Of a stretch of DNA of 64,000 bases, positions 19,498 through 28,776 are shown piece after piece. The position numbers and the translations under genes are program-made. The stretch's first letter is position 1, and each line of letters opens with the position of its first letter. This DNA is from Sulfitobacter sp. F26169L (GTDB lineage Bacteria > Pseudomonadota > Alphaproteobacteria > Rhodobacterales > Rhodobacteraceae): assembly GCF_026410285.1 (NCBI RefSeq), contig NZ_JAPMLP010000002.1:317501-381500 (forward strand), given 5' to 3'. The notes under the pieces were generated by a model. It worked only from the letters and a program-made list of their open reading frames with translations. It ran no database searches and was not told where the DNA came from.

Positions 19498-20583
19498 ATG
19501 ACCGCGCTCACAATTCTTGGCATCGAAAGCAGCTGTGACGATACCGCGGCGGCAGTCTTGCGCGGGCAGGCAGGGGCGGCCGAGGTACTGTCATCTGTTG
19601 TCCTAAGCCAGACGGACCTGCACGCCAGTTTTGGCGGTGTCGTTCCCGAGATCGCTGCCCGCGCCCATGCCGAAAAGCTGGACATTTGTGTCAGGCAGGC
19701 GTTGGAGCAATCAGGTCTTGGCCTGGAGGCGATCGACGCTGTGGCCGTGACCGCGGGACCAGGTCTGATCGGCGGTGTTGTATCAGGTGTGATGTGCGCA
19801 AAGGGGATCGCACTGGCACGCAATCGGCCGCTCTATGGTGTGAATCATCTGGCAGGTCATGCATTGACCCCGCGCCTGACAGACGGTGTGGCATTTCCCT
19901 ATCTGATGCTGCTTGTATCGGGCGGGCATTGCCAGTTTCTGATCGTTTCCGGCCCTGATGACTTCCGCCGCCTCGGCGGGACAATAGACGATGCACCCGG
20001 TGAAGCATTTGACAAGGTAGCGCGCCTGATCGCCTTACCGCAACCCGGTGGCCCGTCTATAGAGGCGCGTGCGAAATTTGGCGATGCAAAGCGGTTCAAA
20101 CTGCCCCGCCCGTTGCTGGACCGTGCCGGATGCGACATGTCTTTTTCCGGTCTGAAAACTGCCGTGCTGCGCCAACGCGACAGTTTGCTGGTCGATGGCG
20201 CGCTTGCCGCACAGGATCAGGCGGATCTGGCCGCAAGTTTTCAAGCGGCTGTGGTAGACGTACTGGCCGAAAAGACCCGCCGCGCGCTGGTAGAATATGC
20301 TACGCTAACGAATATGCGCAGCATCTGTGTAGCGGGTGGTGTGGCCGCAAACATGGCCATTCGTGGCGCACTAAAGAATGTAGCGGCCGAATTTAACGCA
20401 TCGTTCATTGCCCCGCCGCTGGCGCTATGCACTGATAATGCCGCGATGATCGCCTACGCCGCGCTGGAGCAGATGGGCACACGCGCACCAGATGGCATGA
20501 CGCTTTCTGCGCGGCCCCGTTGGCCGCTGGATCAAACCGCGCCCGCGATGCTGGGAAGCGGAAAGAAGGGAGCAAAAGCATGA
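19498..20583 (+). CDS. tsaD: tRNA threonylcarbamoyladenosine transferase TsaD
   Basis: A 361-residue ASKHA-fold enzyme that, with TsaB and TsaE, moves the threonylcarbamoyl group onto A37 of ANN-decoding tRNAs. Seen are [14 protein letters not shown] at the N-terminus, the metal-binding NHLAGH motif (the two His), [18 protein letters not shown] and the late CTDNAAMIA Asp. The ATG at 19498 is chosen because it gives the standard N-terminus; the open frame extends to 19453. tsaE is also in this window (30341). Confidence 0.97.
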   Translation: MTALTILGIESSCDDTAAAVLRGQAGAAEVLSSVVLSQTDLHASFGGVVPEIAARAHAEKLDICVRQALEQSGLGLEAIDAVAVTAGPGLIGGVVSGVMCAKGIALARNRPLYGVNHLAGHALTPRLTDGVAFPYLMLLVSGGHCQFLIVSGPDDFRRLGGTIDDAPGEAFDKVARLIALPQPGGPSIEARAKFGDAKRFKLPRPLLDRAGCDMSFSGLKTAVLRQRDSLLVDGALAAQDQADLAASFQAAVVDVLAEKTRRALVEYATLTNMRSICVAGGVAANMAIRGALKNVAAEFNASFIAPPLALCTDNAAMIAYAALEQMGTRAPDGMTLSARPRWPLDQTAPAMLGSGKKGAKA

Positions 20584-21533
20584 GTATCAGTGTACTGGGC
20601 GGCGGTGCTTTCGGAACTGCGTTGGCAATAGCACTTGCGGGTCAAGTGCCCGTTATCCTTTGGGCGCGCGATCCTGCTGACATGCAAGAAGCCCGCGAGA
20701 ACAAAAAACGGCTGCCGGATTGCCACTTTTCCGATAAACTAGAGGTGACGGGTGATCTGTCTCACGCGTTGACGTCACAGACTATTTTACTGGCGCTTCC
20801 CATGCAGAAATTACGGGGTTTCTTACGGGACAACGCGCAGCTTTTGAGCGGCAAATCCCTTGTCGCGTGCTGCAAAGGGATTGAGCTGACCACGGGTGCC
20901 GGCCCTGTCCGTATCATCACAGAAGAGGTGCCGGACGCACAAGCCGCGATCATGACAGGCCCCAGTTTTGCTGCCGATATCGCGCGCGGCCTGCCTACGG
21001 CGCTCACACTCGCCGCGCAGGACGATGCCCTGGCGCGAAGTTTGCAAAAGGAATTGACCACGCCAACCCTGCGCCTCTACCGGACAACGGATACCATAGG
21101 CGCGGAACTGGGCGGTGCATTGAAGAACGTGGTGGCGATTGCCTGCGGCACGGCAATGGGTGCAGGCATGGGGGAAAGCGCACGCGCGGCCCTGATGACA
21201 CGCGGCTACGCCGAAATGAAACGCATGGCGGAGCATCGCGGCGCAGAGGCGGAAACGCTGGCGGGCCTATCGGGGTTTGGTGATCTAACGCTAACATGCA
21301 CTTCGGAAGGGTCGCGGAACTACCGGCTTGGCCTCAGCCTCGGGCGGGGCGAAGCGTTTGACGCCGGCACCACCGTTGAGGGCGCCGCAACAGCCCGCGC
21401 AATGGCGCAAGTGGCGCGGGAATCAGGGCTGGACATGCCGATTACAATGGCCGTTGCCGCCTTGCTGGATAAATCGTTAGATGTGAAAGATGCAGTTTAC
21501 AGTTTGCTGAACCGCCCCTTGAAGGAAGAATAA
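20580..21533 (+). CDS. gpsA: Glycerol-3-phosphate dehydrogenase (NAD(P)+)
   Basis: A 317-residue enzyme that reduces dihydroxyacetone phosphate to sn-glycerol 3-phosphate for phospholipid synthesis. The N-terminal Rossmann motif is [17 protein letters not shown], a conserved TGPSFA segment follows, and the catalytic Lys lies in [12 protein letters not shown]. The C-terminal ARALMTRG-like block ([16 protein letters not shown]) and [16 protein letters not shown] are typical. The ATG at 20580 overlaps the tsaD stop (ATGA), so the two are coupled. Confidence 0.97.
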   Translation: MSISVLGGGAFGTALAIALAGQVPVILWARDPADMQEARENKKRLPDCHFSDKLEVTGDLSHALTSQTILLALPMQKLRGFLRDNAQLLSGKSLVACCKGIELTTGAGPVRIITEEVPDAQAAIMTGPSFAADIARGLPTALTLAAQDDALARSLQKELTTPTLRLYRTTDTIGAELGGALKNVVAIACGTAMGAGMGESARAALMTRGYAEMKRMAEHRGAEAETLAGLSGFGDLTLTCTSEGSRNYRLGLSLGRGEAFDAGTTVEGAATARAMAQVARESGLDMPITMAVAALLDKSLDVKDAVYSLLNRPLKEE

Positions 21534-21534
21534 G

Positions 21535-21807
21535 ATGTTTGTTTGCTTGATCGCTCGTGACAAATCCGGTGCGCTTGATGTGCGTATGGAAAACCGTCCT
21601 GCCCATGTGGAATACCTCAAAAGCACGGATCACGTGCATCTTGCAGGTCCGTTGATTGATGCTGAAGGCAGCATGTGCGGCTCCATGATTGTGCTGGACG
21701 TGCCTGACATGGCCACCGCCGAAACATGGGCGGCCAATGACCCCTATGCCAAAGCCGGTCTGTTCGAGAGTGTCTCCCTGACCGAATGGAAAAAGGTGAT
21801 TGGCTAA
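21535..21807 (+). CDS. YciI-family protein
   Basis: A 90-residue ferredoxin-like-fold protein of the YciI family: MFVCLIARDKSGALDVR, RPAHVEYLKS with a conserved His, SMIVLDVPDMATAETWAANDPYAKAGLF and a final WKKVIG. Family members are small dimeric proteins with a proposed but unproven enzymatic role. It starts one base after the gpsA stop and its TAA overlaps the ATG of the EVE gene, so it belongs to the tsaD-gpsA operon. Confidence 0.9.
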   Translation: MFVCLIARDKSGALDVRMENRPAHVEYLKSTDHVHLAGPLIDAEGSMCGSMIVLDVPDMATAETWAANDPYAKAGLFESVSLTEWKKVIG

Positions 21808-22226
21808 TGGCCTACTGGCTGTTCAAATCCGAACCCTCCGAATGGAGCTGGGACGATCAGGTTGCCAAAGGCAGCGAGGGCGAGGAATGGGACGGTGTGC
21901 GCAACTATCAGGCGCGTAACTTCATGCGCGATATGGCTGTGGGCGATCTGGGGTTTTTCTATCATTCGCAAAAGGAAAAGGCGATTGTAGGGATTGTAGA
22001 GGTCTGCGCGGCAGCACATCCTGACAGCAGCACCGATGATCCACGTTGGGAGTGCGTGGACATCAAGGCCGTGCGCCCGTTTGTGGAGCCGGTAACACTG
22101 GACATGGTCAAAGCCGATGAACGGCTGGCTGATATGGCACTGGTACGCAGCCCGCGCCTGTCAGTGCAGCCCGTTAGCGAAGCCGAGTGGAACCTTGTCT
22201 GCAAGATGGGAAAGACCGAAGCGTAA
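21807..22226 (+). CDS. EVE-domain protein
   Basis: A 139-residue single EVE domain (PUA-like fold), the family of human THYN1: MAYWLFKSEPSEWSWDD, GVRNYQARNFMRDMAVGDLGFFYHS, GIVEV and the late DIKAVRPF. EVE domains bind modified bases in DNA or RNA. The start at 21807 overlaps the preceding stop (TAATG). It is the last gene of the tsaD operon, followed by a terminator-like hairpin. Confidence 0.92.
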   Translation: MAYWLFKSEPSEWSWDDQVAKGSEGEEWDGVRNYQARNFMRDMAVGDLGFFYHSQKEKAIVGIVEVCAAAHPDSSTDDPRWECVDIKAVRPFVEPVTLDMVKADERLADMALVRSPRLSVQPVSEAEWNLVCKMGKTEA

Positions 22227-22234
22227 ATGTGAAA

Positions 22235-22263
22235 AAGGGTTCCGGCACCCCGCCAGAACCCTT
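22235..22263 (+). terminator. Hairpin after the EVE gene
   Basis: AAGGGTTC (22235-22242) pairs with GAACCCTT (22256-22263), with additional GGC/GCC pairing in the loop, 9 bases after the stop. The tail (CTCACCCC) is poor in T, so it may be weak. Confidence 0.5.
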
Positions 22264-22392
22264 CTCACCCCGTGTGCTCCCTAAGACCCACACACGTATT
22301 CGAAATATGTTCTGGCCATACTGGCCGTGAATAGAACTTACGCCAGCTGCGAAATTTTCGCAAGAAAACAGTATTTTGAATTGGTCACATAT

Positions 22393-22424
22393 AAAAAACG
22401 CCCGCTTAACCAAGCGGGCGTTTT
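22393..22424. terminator. Strong bidirectional intrinsic terminator
   Basis: CGCCCGCTT (22399-22407) pairs perfectly with AAGCGGGCG (22412-22420) around a four-base loop. A-runs lie on the left and T-runs on the right, so it can stop transcripts from the tsaD operon on the plus strand and from the DUF2853 gene on the minus strand. Confidence 0.88.
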
Positions 22425-22446
22425 GACGGCATCATCATTGGTCCGC

Positions 22447-22788
22447 TTAGCCGTAAACGGATTCTTTGCCAAAGTGCTTGGTCAGCATATAATAAATCAC
22501 TGCGCGGTATTTGTTCCGCTCTGATTTGCCGTATGTCTCGATTACCGAGTTGATGGCTTCCATCAGGTTTGGGCCGTCAGGCAGACCCAGCTTTTTAATC
22601 AGGAAGTTGTTTTTGACAGTTTCCAGTTCGGCTGGCTGGCTGCCTGCCACTGTAGATGCATCAGCGTTATAGATAGAGGGACCACATCCAATGGTTACTT
22701 TGGTCAACAGTGCAATATCAGGCTCAATGCCGCATTTGTTTTTCAGATCTTCCGCGTATTTCGCGATCCACTCGTCCCGCTTGCCCAT
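22447..22788 (-). CDS. DUF2853-family protein
   Basis: A 113-residue protein: MGKRDEWIAKYAEDLKNKCG, then DIALLTKVTIGCGPSIYNADAS and a C-terminal helical part ending RAVIYYMLTKHFGKESVYG. This is the DUF2853 pattern common in marine alphaproteobacteria; the function is unknown. The ATG at 22788 is chosen because AGGAGA lies 6 bases upstream; the open frame extends further to 22860 without support. The gene is monocistronic between two terminators. A 20-base perfect hairpin (GATTGG/CCAATC, 22811-22830) lies in its leader. Confidence 0.85.
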   Translation of the reverse strand: MGKRDEWIAKYAEDLKNKCGIEPDIALLTKVTIGCGPSIYNADASTVAGSQPAELETVKNNFLIKKLGLPDGPNLMEAINSVIETYGKSERNKYRAVIYYMLTKHFGKESVYG

Positions 22789-22962
22789 CTGTCGTCTCCT
22801 TCTATTGCCTGATTGGACATTTTGCCAATCTTCGCAAAACCCTAATATAATTGAATGCAATTGCGAAAGGAATTTTTGCCACAGGTTTTCCCCATGAGCA
22901 GAAAGACGTCCTGAGCCGGATGAGCGAAAGTTACTCTACGCACACGTCACAAGCCGCAAACA

Positions 22963-22995
22963 AAAACGCCGCCCGACGGAGCCGGACGGCGTTTT
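22963..22995 (-). terminator. Intrinsic terminator of ahcY
   Basis: AAAACGCCG-C-CCG pairs with CGG-A-CGGCGTTTT around a short loop, with a U-run in the minus-strand transcript, 17 bases after the ahcY stop. Confidence 0.82.
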
Positions 22996-23011
22996 GATCA
23001 ACTAGCAGACA

Positions 23012-24403
23012 TCAGTAGCGGTAATGCTCGGGCTTGAACGGCCCCTCGGGTGACACACCGATATATGCAGCCTGATCGGGTGCAAGTTTGGACAGCTTCA
23101 CACCGATCCGGTCAAGATGCAGGCGCGCAACCTTCTCGTCCAGATGCTTGGGCAGGATATAAACTTCGTTCTTGTACTGGTCGCCACGCGTCCACAGTTC
23201 AATCTGTGCCAGAACCTGATTGGTAAAGGAGGCTGACATCACAAAGGATGGATGGCCAGTTGCGTTGCCAAGGTTCAGCAGACGACCCTCGGAAAGCAAG
23301 ATCAAGCGACTACCGGACGGCATCTCGATCATGTCGACCTGTTCTTTGATATTTGTCCACTTGTGGTTCTTCAGCGCGGCAACCTGAATTTCGTTGTCGA
23401 AGTGACCGATGTTGCCAACAATCGCCATATCCTTCATTTCGCGCATATGCTCGATGCGGATCACGTCTTTGTTGCCTGTGGTCGTGATGAAAATATCGGC
23501 TGTGTCGATCACATCTTCCAGCAGCACAACTTCGTAACCGTCCATCGCAGCCTGCAAGGCGCAGATCGGGTCAACTTCGGTAACCTTTACGCGCGCACCG
23601 GCACCCGACAGTGAGGCAGCAGAGCCCTTGCCAACATCACCGTACCCCAGAACAACAGCAACCTTGCCGGCCATCATCGTATCGGTGGCGCGCCGGATGC
23701 CATCGACCAGCGACTCTTTACAGCCGTATTTGTTATCGAACTTCGATTTGGTAACGGAATCGTTCACGTTGATTGCAGGGAAGGGCAATTGGCCGTTTTT
23801 GAAAAGATCATACAGACGGTGCACACCGGTTGTTGTTTCCTCGGAAACGCCGACAATCTGGTCACGCATTTTGGTGAACCAGCCGGGGCTGGCGGCCATA
23901 CGCTTTTTGATCTGCGCAAATACCGCAACTTCCTCTTCGGATGTGGGCACTTCGATCAGGTCGGTTTCCCCATTTTCAACGCGCGCACCCAGCAAAATGT
24001 ACAGCGTTGCATCACCGCCATCATCAAGGATCAGGTTCGGGCCATCTGGGAACATGAACGATTTATCGAGATAATCCCAATGCTCTTCCAGCGACTGGCC
24101 CTTGATCGCGAAAACAGGTGTTCCGCCTGCGGCGATAGCAGCGGCAGCATGATCTTGGGTGGAGAAAATGTTGCACGATGCCCAGCGCACGTCGGCACCA
24201 AGTTCTACCAATGTTTCGATGAGAACAGCTGTCTGAATTGTCATGTGGAGTGATCCGACAATGCGCGCCCCTTTCAGCGGCTTGGCTTCGCCATACTCGC
24301 TACGCAATGCCATAAGTCCCGGCATTTCTGTCTCGGCGATGTCCAGTTCCTTGCGGCCATAATCCGCAAGGGCAATGTCTTTTACGATATAGTCGTTGGC
24401 CAT
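23012..24403 (-). CDS. ahcY: S-adenosylhomocysteinase
   Basis: A 463-residue enzyme that splits S-adenosylhomocysteine into adenosine and homocysteine, keeping SAM-dependent methylations running. Seen are [39 protein letters not shown], the Lys/Asp/Asn substrate block [11 protein letters not shown], the NAD motif [10 protein letters not shown] and the C-terminal Lys-Tyr tail (FKPEHYRY). Full family length. An AAGGAG site precedes the ATG at 24403. No SAH riboswitch could be matched in the short leader. Confidence 0.98.
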   Translation of the reverse strand: MANDYIVKDIALADYGRKELDIAETEMPGLMALRSEYGEAKPLKGARIVGSLHMTIQTAVLIETLVELGADVRWASCNIFSTQDHAAAAIAAGGTPVFAIKGQSLEEHWDYLDKSFMFPDGPNLILDDGGDATLYILLGARVENGETDLIEVPTSEEEVAVFAQIKKRMAASPGWFTKMRDQIVGVSEETTTGVHRLYDLFKNGQLPFPAINVNDSVTKSKFDNKYGCKESLVDGIRRATDTMMAGKVAVVLGYGDVGKGSAASLSGAGARVKVTEVDPICALQAAMDGYEVVLLEDVIDTADIFITTTGNKDVIRIEHMREMKDMAIVGNIGHFDNEIQVAALKNHKWTNIKEQVDMIEMPSGSRLILLSEGRLLNLGNATGHPSFVMSASFTNQVLAQIELWTRGDQYKNEVYILPKHLDEKVARLHLDRIGVKLSKLAPDQAAYIGVSPEGPFKPEHYRY

Positions 24404-24498
24404 GCGCGGCGCTCCTTCTGATCACGTTGGATGCGCGCATAGCACCCCACCAGCTGTTTCGCAATCAGCGCCACGCGCGGACCTGCGCGCAAATTCAC

Positions 24499-24804
24499 CT
24501 AGCCTTCGGTACGGGCTTGTATCGCTGCAACCATGTCCTGCGCATCCATATCCGCGCTCCAATTCCGGCCCTGCGCGACAACACAGGCTTTGCCGCCAGA
24601 AACGTTTCGAACCAATGTCCATGAACCCGATGCATCCGACACCCACAGGCGGGTATCGTTTTGGGTCGGTTCAGCGACAGGACGTTCACCATACCATTCG
24701 ATCAGAGAAGATTGCATTTCCGACGCCTTCATGCAGACATCCTGGGCAGCGGCGGAAGTGGCCATCACGGCCAGAGCGGCGATTGCAGTCATTGCGGTTT
24801 TCAT
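24499..24804 (-). CDS. Small exported protein of unknown function
   Basis: A 101-residue protein with a clear Sec signal peptide (MKTAMTAIAALAVMATSAAAQ, cleavage likely after AAA or AAQ) and two cysteines in the mature part (DVCMKASEM; GKACVVAQGRN) that could form a periplasmic disulphide. WTLVRNVSGGKACVVAQGRNW is a pattern seen in small alphaproteobacterial periplasmic proteins; no function is known to me. A strong AAGGAG lies 6 bases before the ATG. It sits alone between ahcY (95 bases downstream) and the divergent HD gene. Confidence 0.8.
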   Translation of the reverse strand: MKTAMTAIAALAVMATSAAAQDVCMKASEMQSSLIEWYGERPVAEPTQNDTRLWVSDASGSWTLVRNVSGGKACVVAQGRNWSADMDAQDMVAAIQARTEG

Positions 24805-24902
24805 TGTTATCTCCTTGTTGAAGAGACAACAGCACAGCTATCACTATGTTCCATAATATATTTCGGGAACAATTCGCGTTGTCGTAAAACGAGGAGGCAC
24901 AA

Positions 24903-25499
24903 ATGGCACAACAGCCCCGCGCATGGCAGCGCATGTTATCAGGTCGCAGGCTGGACCTGCTGGACCCGACCCCCGTAGATATCGAGATTGAGGATATCGC
25001 CCACGGCCTTGCGTTTGTCGCGCGCTGGAATGGACAGACAAAGGGCGATTTTGCCTATTCGGTGGCTGAGCATTCTCTGCTGGTCGAAACGATCTTTGGC
25101 CGCATTGCCCCAGCCGCGCCGGTAAAATGGCGTTTGGCCGCGCTTTTGCATGACGCTCCCGAATACGTGATCGGGGATATGATCTCACCCGTAAAAGCGG
25201 CGATTGGCCCAAGCTATGGCGCATTGGATGAACGTCTTGAGGCGGCAGTGCATATCAGGTTCGGACTGCCTGCCAAAGTACCCACATCGGTGAAAAAGCA
25301 GATCAAAAAAGCCGACCGTGTGAGCGCATGGATGGAGGCGGTGCAGATTGCGGGCTTCGAGGTCGCGGAAGCGGACCGTTTTTTTGGCAAGCCCGATGCG
25401 GCGCTGAAAGAGGGGTTGCAAATTTCGCTGCGCCCCCCTGTCGAGGTACGCGCAGATTTCACCAGACGTCACGCAGAGCTGTTGGAGCAGTTGCCATGA
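24903..25499 (+). CDS. HD-domain phosphohydrolase (YfbR-like)
   Basis: A 198-residue metal-dependent hydrolase. The metal-binding residues are visible as AEHSLLV (first His), ALLHDAPEYVIGDM (His-Asp pair) and the later KKADRVSAWMEA (Asp). This layout matches YfbR-type 5'-deoxynucleotidases and related HD enzymes; the substrate is not provable here. A GAGGAGG site lies 5 bases before the ATG. Its TGA overlaps the start of the acetyltransferase gene. Confidence 0.88.
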   Translation: MAQQPRAWQRMLSGRRLDLLDPTPVDIEIEDIAHGLAFVARWNGQTKGDFAYSVAEHSLLVETIFGRIAPAAPVKWRLAALLHDAPEYVIGDMISPVKAAIGPSYGALDERLEAAVHIRFGLPAKVPTSVKKQIKKADRVSAWMEAVQIAGFEVAEADRFFGKPDAALKEGLQISLRPPVEVRADFTRRHAELLEQLP

Positions 25500-25981
25500 T
25501 ACACGTCCGCCCCGCCATGCCCCTTGATACCGGATCAATGGCAAAACTGCTGAACGCAATTATCGAAGCCGGCGGCACATCCGCGCTTGTCCGCCCTGTC
25601 ACTGGCGATGATCTGGCTGAATGGATGCAATACGCACCTGATCGCGCCGCATGGCATGTAGCACTGGACGGATCGGAACAGGTGGTTGGATTTCAGTGGA
25701 TAGAACCCAGCGATCAGCTGCCCACTGAAGCAGCAGAGATTGCAACGTTTGTGCAGATCGGCCAGACCGGCCTTGGCATCGGCTCGGCCTTGTTCACTGC
25801 AACTGCCAAAGCGGCCAAGGAAATGGGTTATGTCTGGATTCGTGCCAATATACGCGCCGATAACATCGGCGGCATGACCTATTATCAAAGCCGCGGTTTT
25901 CGCGATTATGACGTGATCGAAGGCTATGAACTGGCCGATGGCACGTTGGTCGACAAACGGTTGAAGCGCTACGACGTCTAG
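25496..25981 (+). CDS. GNAT-family N-acetyltransferase
   Basis: A 161-residue GNAT enzyme: IHVRPAMPLDTGSMAKLLNAIIE at the N-terminus, then the acetyl-CoA loop (IATFVQIGQTGLGIGSALF, with Q/R-x-x-G-x-G/A) and the typical end NIGGMTYYQSRGFRDYD. The acceptor substrate is unknown. It is coupled to the HD gene by ATGA. Its last four bases overlap the stop of convergent regA. Confidence 0.88.
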   Translation: MIHVRPAMPLDTGSMAKLLNAIIEAGGTSALVRPVTGDDLAEWMQYAPDRAAWHVALDGSEQVVGFQWIEPSDQLPTEAAEIATFVQIGQTGLGIGSALFTATAKAAKEMGYVWIRANIRADNIGGMTYYQSRGFRDYDVIEGYELADGTLVDKRLKRYDV

Positions 25982-26532
25982 CGCGGGCTGCGTTTTGCCA
26001 GAATTCGCTGCAAAGTACGGCGGTGCATGTTCAGACGACGCGCCGTTTCAGACACATTGCGATCGCACAGCTCATAGACCCGTTGGATATGCTCCCACCT
26101 CACACGGTCCGCGCTCATCGGGTTTTCGGGCGGGGGCGGCAGATCATCACCGTTGGCCAGCAGCGCGTTGGTAATGTCGGTGGCGTCAGCCGGTTTTGAC
26201 AAATAATCCGTTGCACCGATTTTCACAGCAGCTACGGCGGTTGCGATGGCGCCATAGCCGGTTAGCACAACAACCCGTGCATCGGGCCGCTTTTCGCGCA
26301 GAATTTCCACAACATCCAAACCGTTGCCATCTTCCAGCCGCAAATCACACACTGCATAGGCGGGGGGGCGCGCAGTTGCGATTGCTGATCCGGCCGCTAC
26401 AGATCCTGCTGTTTCCACCTCAAACCCGCGTTTTTCCATCGCTTTCGCAAGCCGGCGCAGAAACGGTTCGTCATCATCAAGCAGCAGCAGGGATTTATCA
26501 GGTCCGAGATCGTTCAACTGCTCTTTCTGCAT
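25978..26532 (-). CDS. regA: Redox response regulator RegA/PrrA/ActR
   Basis: A 184-residue two-domain response regulator. The receiver domain has LLLLDDDEPF (acidic pocket), the phosphorylated Asp63 in VCDLRLEDGNG and Lys in DYLSKPADA. A proline-rich hinge (DDLPPPPENP) follows, then a Fis-type helix-turn-helix (NVSETARRLNMHRRTLQRIL). In Rhodobacterales it activates photosynthesis, respiration and nitrogen genes under low oxygen. The senC-regA pair facing regB is the classical arrangement. Confidence 0.97.
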   Translation of the reverse strand: MQKEQLNDLGPDKSLLLLDDDEPFLRRLAKAMEKRGFEVETAGSVAAGSAIATARPPAYAVCDLRLEDGNGLDVVEILREKRPDARVVVLTGYGAIATAVAAVKIGATDYLSKPADATDITNALLANGDDLPPPPENPMSADRVRWEHIQRVYELCDRNVSETARRLNMHRRTLQRILAKRSPR

Positions 26533-26598
26533 AGCGGTGCGCCCTATTCATAATTGTGTGGTCTCACTACACAGGATATGGGCCGCGATTGCCAGCGG

Positions 26599-27207
26599 TC
26601 AAATGCGATCGACAAAGCATCCGATTTTGTCAGCCACCTGTTCCGGCGTCAGTTCGCGGCGGAAAAATTCCAGAAAACCGTTTTCCGGTGTCACCAGATA
26701 GCTAAAGGTCGAATGATCGACAAGATATTCGCCGTCTACTGGCGGATGCGCTTTGTAGTACGTGCGGTAAGCTTTGCTGGCTTCCGCGATCTGTTCGGGG
26801 CTACCTGTCAGGCCAATCATCCGCGGATGCATCACCTCGGCAAAATCATTGACAACTTCGGGAGTGTCACGCTCCGGATCGATCGTAATGAATACGGGCG
26901 TAACTATCTGGCCGCGTTCTTCCAAAATTTCGATGGCGGCGGCGTTACGATCCACATCAAGTGGGCAGACATCAGGGCAGTAAGTGTAGCCGAAATAGAT
27001 CAGTGTTGGTTCCGTGATTACTTCCTCGCTGGTGACTGTTTCGCCTGCGCCGTTAACCAACGTAAACGGTCCGCCCAAATCACCCGCCACCGCACCTGCT
27101 CCACAAGCAGCGAACTGGTCGTCTTCACCGCTTCGGCCCAGCACCAACATCGTCAGCAGGCCTGCGCCAGCGATGATAACAGCGATAATTGCAGCGATAC
27201 GGATCAT
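26599..27207 (-). CDS. senC: SCO1/SenC copper chaperone
   Basis: A 202-residue membrane-anchored thioredoxin-fold protein. One N-terminal helix (residues 3-24) is followed by the periplasmic domain with the copper ligands CPDVC (Cys77, Cys81) and His165 in LVDHSTFSYL. It delivers copper to the CuA or CuB site of cytochrome oxidases and modulates RegB signalling in Rhodobacter. It lies 66 bases upstream of regA and 104 bases from divergent regB. Confidence 0.95.
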   Translation of the reverse strand: MIRIAAIIAVIIAGAGLLTMLVLGRSGEDDQFAACGAGAVAGDLGGPFTLVNGAGETVTSEEVITEPTLIYFGYTYCPDVCPLDVDRNAAAIEILEERGQIVTPVFITIDPERDTPEVVNDFAEVMHPRMIGLTGSPEQIAEASKAYRTYYKAHPPVDGEYLVDHSTFSYLVTPENGFLEFFRRELTPEQVADKIGCFVDRI

Positions 27208-27311
27208 TTCAGCTCCTTTGCACCCGCGTCATTGGTGCGCTTGATGGTCAATTGCCACAGACCTACTCTAGGTTCATTACATTGCAAGTCACATTTCACC
27301 GGAGCGCCCAG

Positions 27312-28703
27312 ATGCCGCAGCCTACAATTCGCCCGATTGGCGAACGCAAAAGAGCCAACTGGATCCGTTTGCGCACGATGATCTACCTGCGTTGGGTCGC
27401 GATTGTCGGCCAGTTTGTTGCCGTTACGATCGCGCCGTTCCTGTTCGGGCTGCAACTGGAGCTGGGGTGGTGCTACTTTGCCATCAGCGTTTCGGTGATT
27501 GGCAATCTGGTAGCAGCATTTGTATTTCCTGAAAACAAGCGCCTTTCAGAGCGCGAAAACATTTCCATGATCATATTCGATCTGCTTCAGCTCGGCTTTC
27601 TGCTGTATCTGACCGGCGGACTTAACAACCCATTCACATTGTTGCTACTTGGTCCCGTAACGATTTCAGCAACGGCTCTTAGCCTGCGTTCAACGCTGGT
27701 ATTATGCGTTATGGCGATTGTCAGCGTCACGGTTCTGGCATTTTTCTATATACCATTGCACACAGAAACCGGTGAGGTCTTGCGCATACCGCAGTTGTTC
27801 ATTTTTGGTCAGTGGATAGCGTTGGTGATCGCTGTCATCTTTACGTCTGCCTATTCGCGCCGCGTAACATCGGAAATTCATTTGATGTCGGATGCGCTGG
27901 CAGCCACGCAGATGGCGCTTGCGCGCGAGCAGAAGCTTACCGATCTTGGCGGTGTCATTGCTGCAGCCGCCCATGAGCTCGGCACTCCTCTGGCAACGAT
28001 CAAGCTGACGAGCGCCGAGCTGGTGCATGAACTGCATGATCAACCCGACCTGCGCGAAGATGCGGAATTGATCGTTCAACAAACCGACCGATGCCGCGAT
28101 ATTCTGCGCGATATGGGCCGCGCCGGAAAGGACGATCTTCATATGCGTCAGGCCCCGTTGATTACAGTAATCGAGAGCGCGGCCGAGCCTCATATGGAGC
28201 GCGGAAAAGACGTCTTGATCAGCCTCGACAGCGGTGAGAATATACCGTCTGCGCAACCTGCAATTTTACGTATGCCGGAAATCATTCATGGCCTACGTAA
28301 TCTGGTGCAAAATGCTGTGGATTTTGCGGAAACTACGGTCTGGATTGAAACCCGTTGGAATGCTGAAACCATAACGGTTCGGATCCTGGACGATGGCAAG
28401 GGGTTTCCGCCGCAGCTTTTGGGCCGTTTGGGTGATCCATTCATGGGCCGCCGCCAGCGCACCAACTACGACACGGCTCGCCCCGAATACGCAGGCATGG
28501 GCCTCGGGCTATTCATCGCAAAAACCCTGCTTGAACGTTCGGGTGCCATGCTGCGATTCGCTAACGGTGCAGATGATGCGACCAACCGGACAAGAAAGAT
28601 CGGCGCCGTTGTCGAAGTGAGATGGCCCCGCCGCAAGATCGACGCACTTGCAGGCGACAACCCTGTGGCATCGGGACGCAACACCCGATTTGCTGAGATG
28701 TGA
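27312..28703 (+). CDS. regB: Redox sensor histidine kinase RegB/PrrB
   Basis: A 463-residue membrane kinase partner of RegA. About six transmembrane helices occupy residues 25-180. The quinone-binding heptapeptide GGLNNPF is at 102-108, the phosphorylated His221 in AAAHELGTPLATIKL, and the redox-active Cys261 in DRCRDILRDMG. These match H225 and C265 of the Rhodobacter proteins. HATPase boxes (LVQNAVDFA, DDGKGFPP, GMGLGLFIAKTL) follow. The ATG at 27312 has GGAG 7 bases upstream; the longer open frame from 27189 would run into the senC promoter side. Confidence 0.96.
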   Translation: MPQPTIRPIGERKRANWIRLRTMIYLRWVAIVGQFVAVTIAPFLFGLQLELGWCYFAISVSVIGNLVAAFVFPENKRLSERENISMIIFDLLQLGFLLYLTGGLNNPFTLLLLGPVTISATALSLRSTLVLCVMAIVSVTVLAFFYIPLHTETGEVLRIPQLFIFGQWIALVIAVIFTSAYSRRVTSEIHLMSDALAATQMALAREQKLTDLGGVIAAAAHELGTPLATIKLTSAELVHELHDQPDLREDAELIVQQTDRCRDILRDMGRAGKDDLHMRQAPLITVIESAAEPHMERGKDVLISLDSGENIPSAQPAILRMPEIIHGLRNLVQNAVDFAETTVWIETRWNAETITVRILDDGKGFPPQLLGRLGDPFMGRRQRTNYDTARPEYAGMGLGLFIAKTLLERSGAMLRFANGADDATNRTRKIGAVVEVRWPRRKIDALAGDNPVASGRNTRFAEM

Positions 28704-28776
28704 GACAGCCTCAATGTTAACATTTTTTTAAGGGTAAATACGCAAACTTTCAATCTAGCTTAGGGATCTTGCGGAG

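Noticed and set aside
24404-24480. SAH riboswitch upstream of ahcY
   Set aside because: The leader has AAGGAGCGCC near the start, superficially like the conserved GAGGAGCGCUGC core, but the rest of the consensus and pairing arms could not be matched; it is explained by the ribosome binding site.
26554-27381. 275-codon plus-strand open frame over senC
   Set aside because: It is antisense to the clear senC gene, has no family resemblance and no ribosome binding site; the senC frame carries the conserved CPDVC and His.
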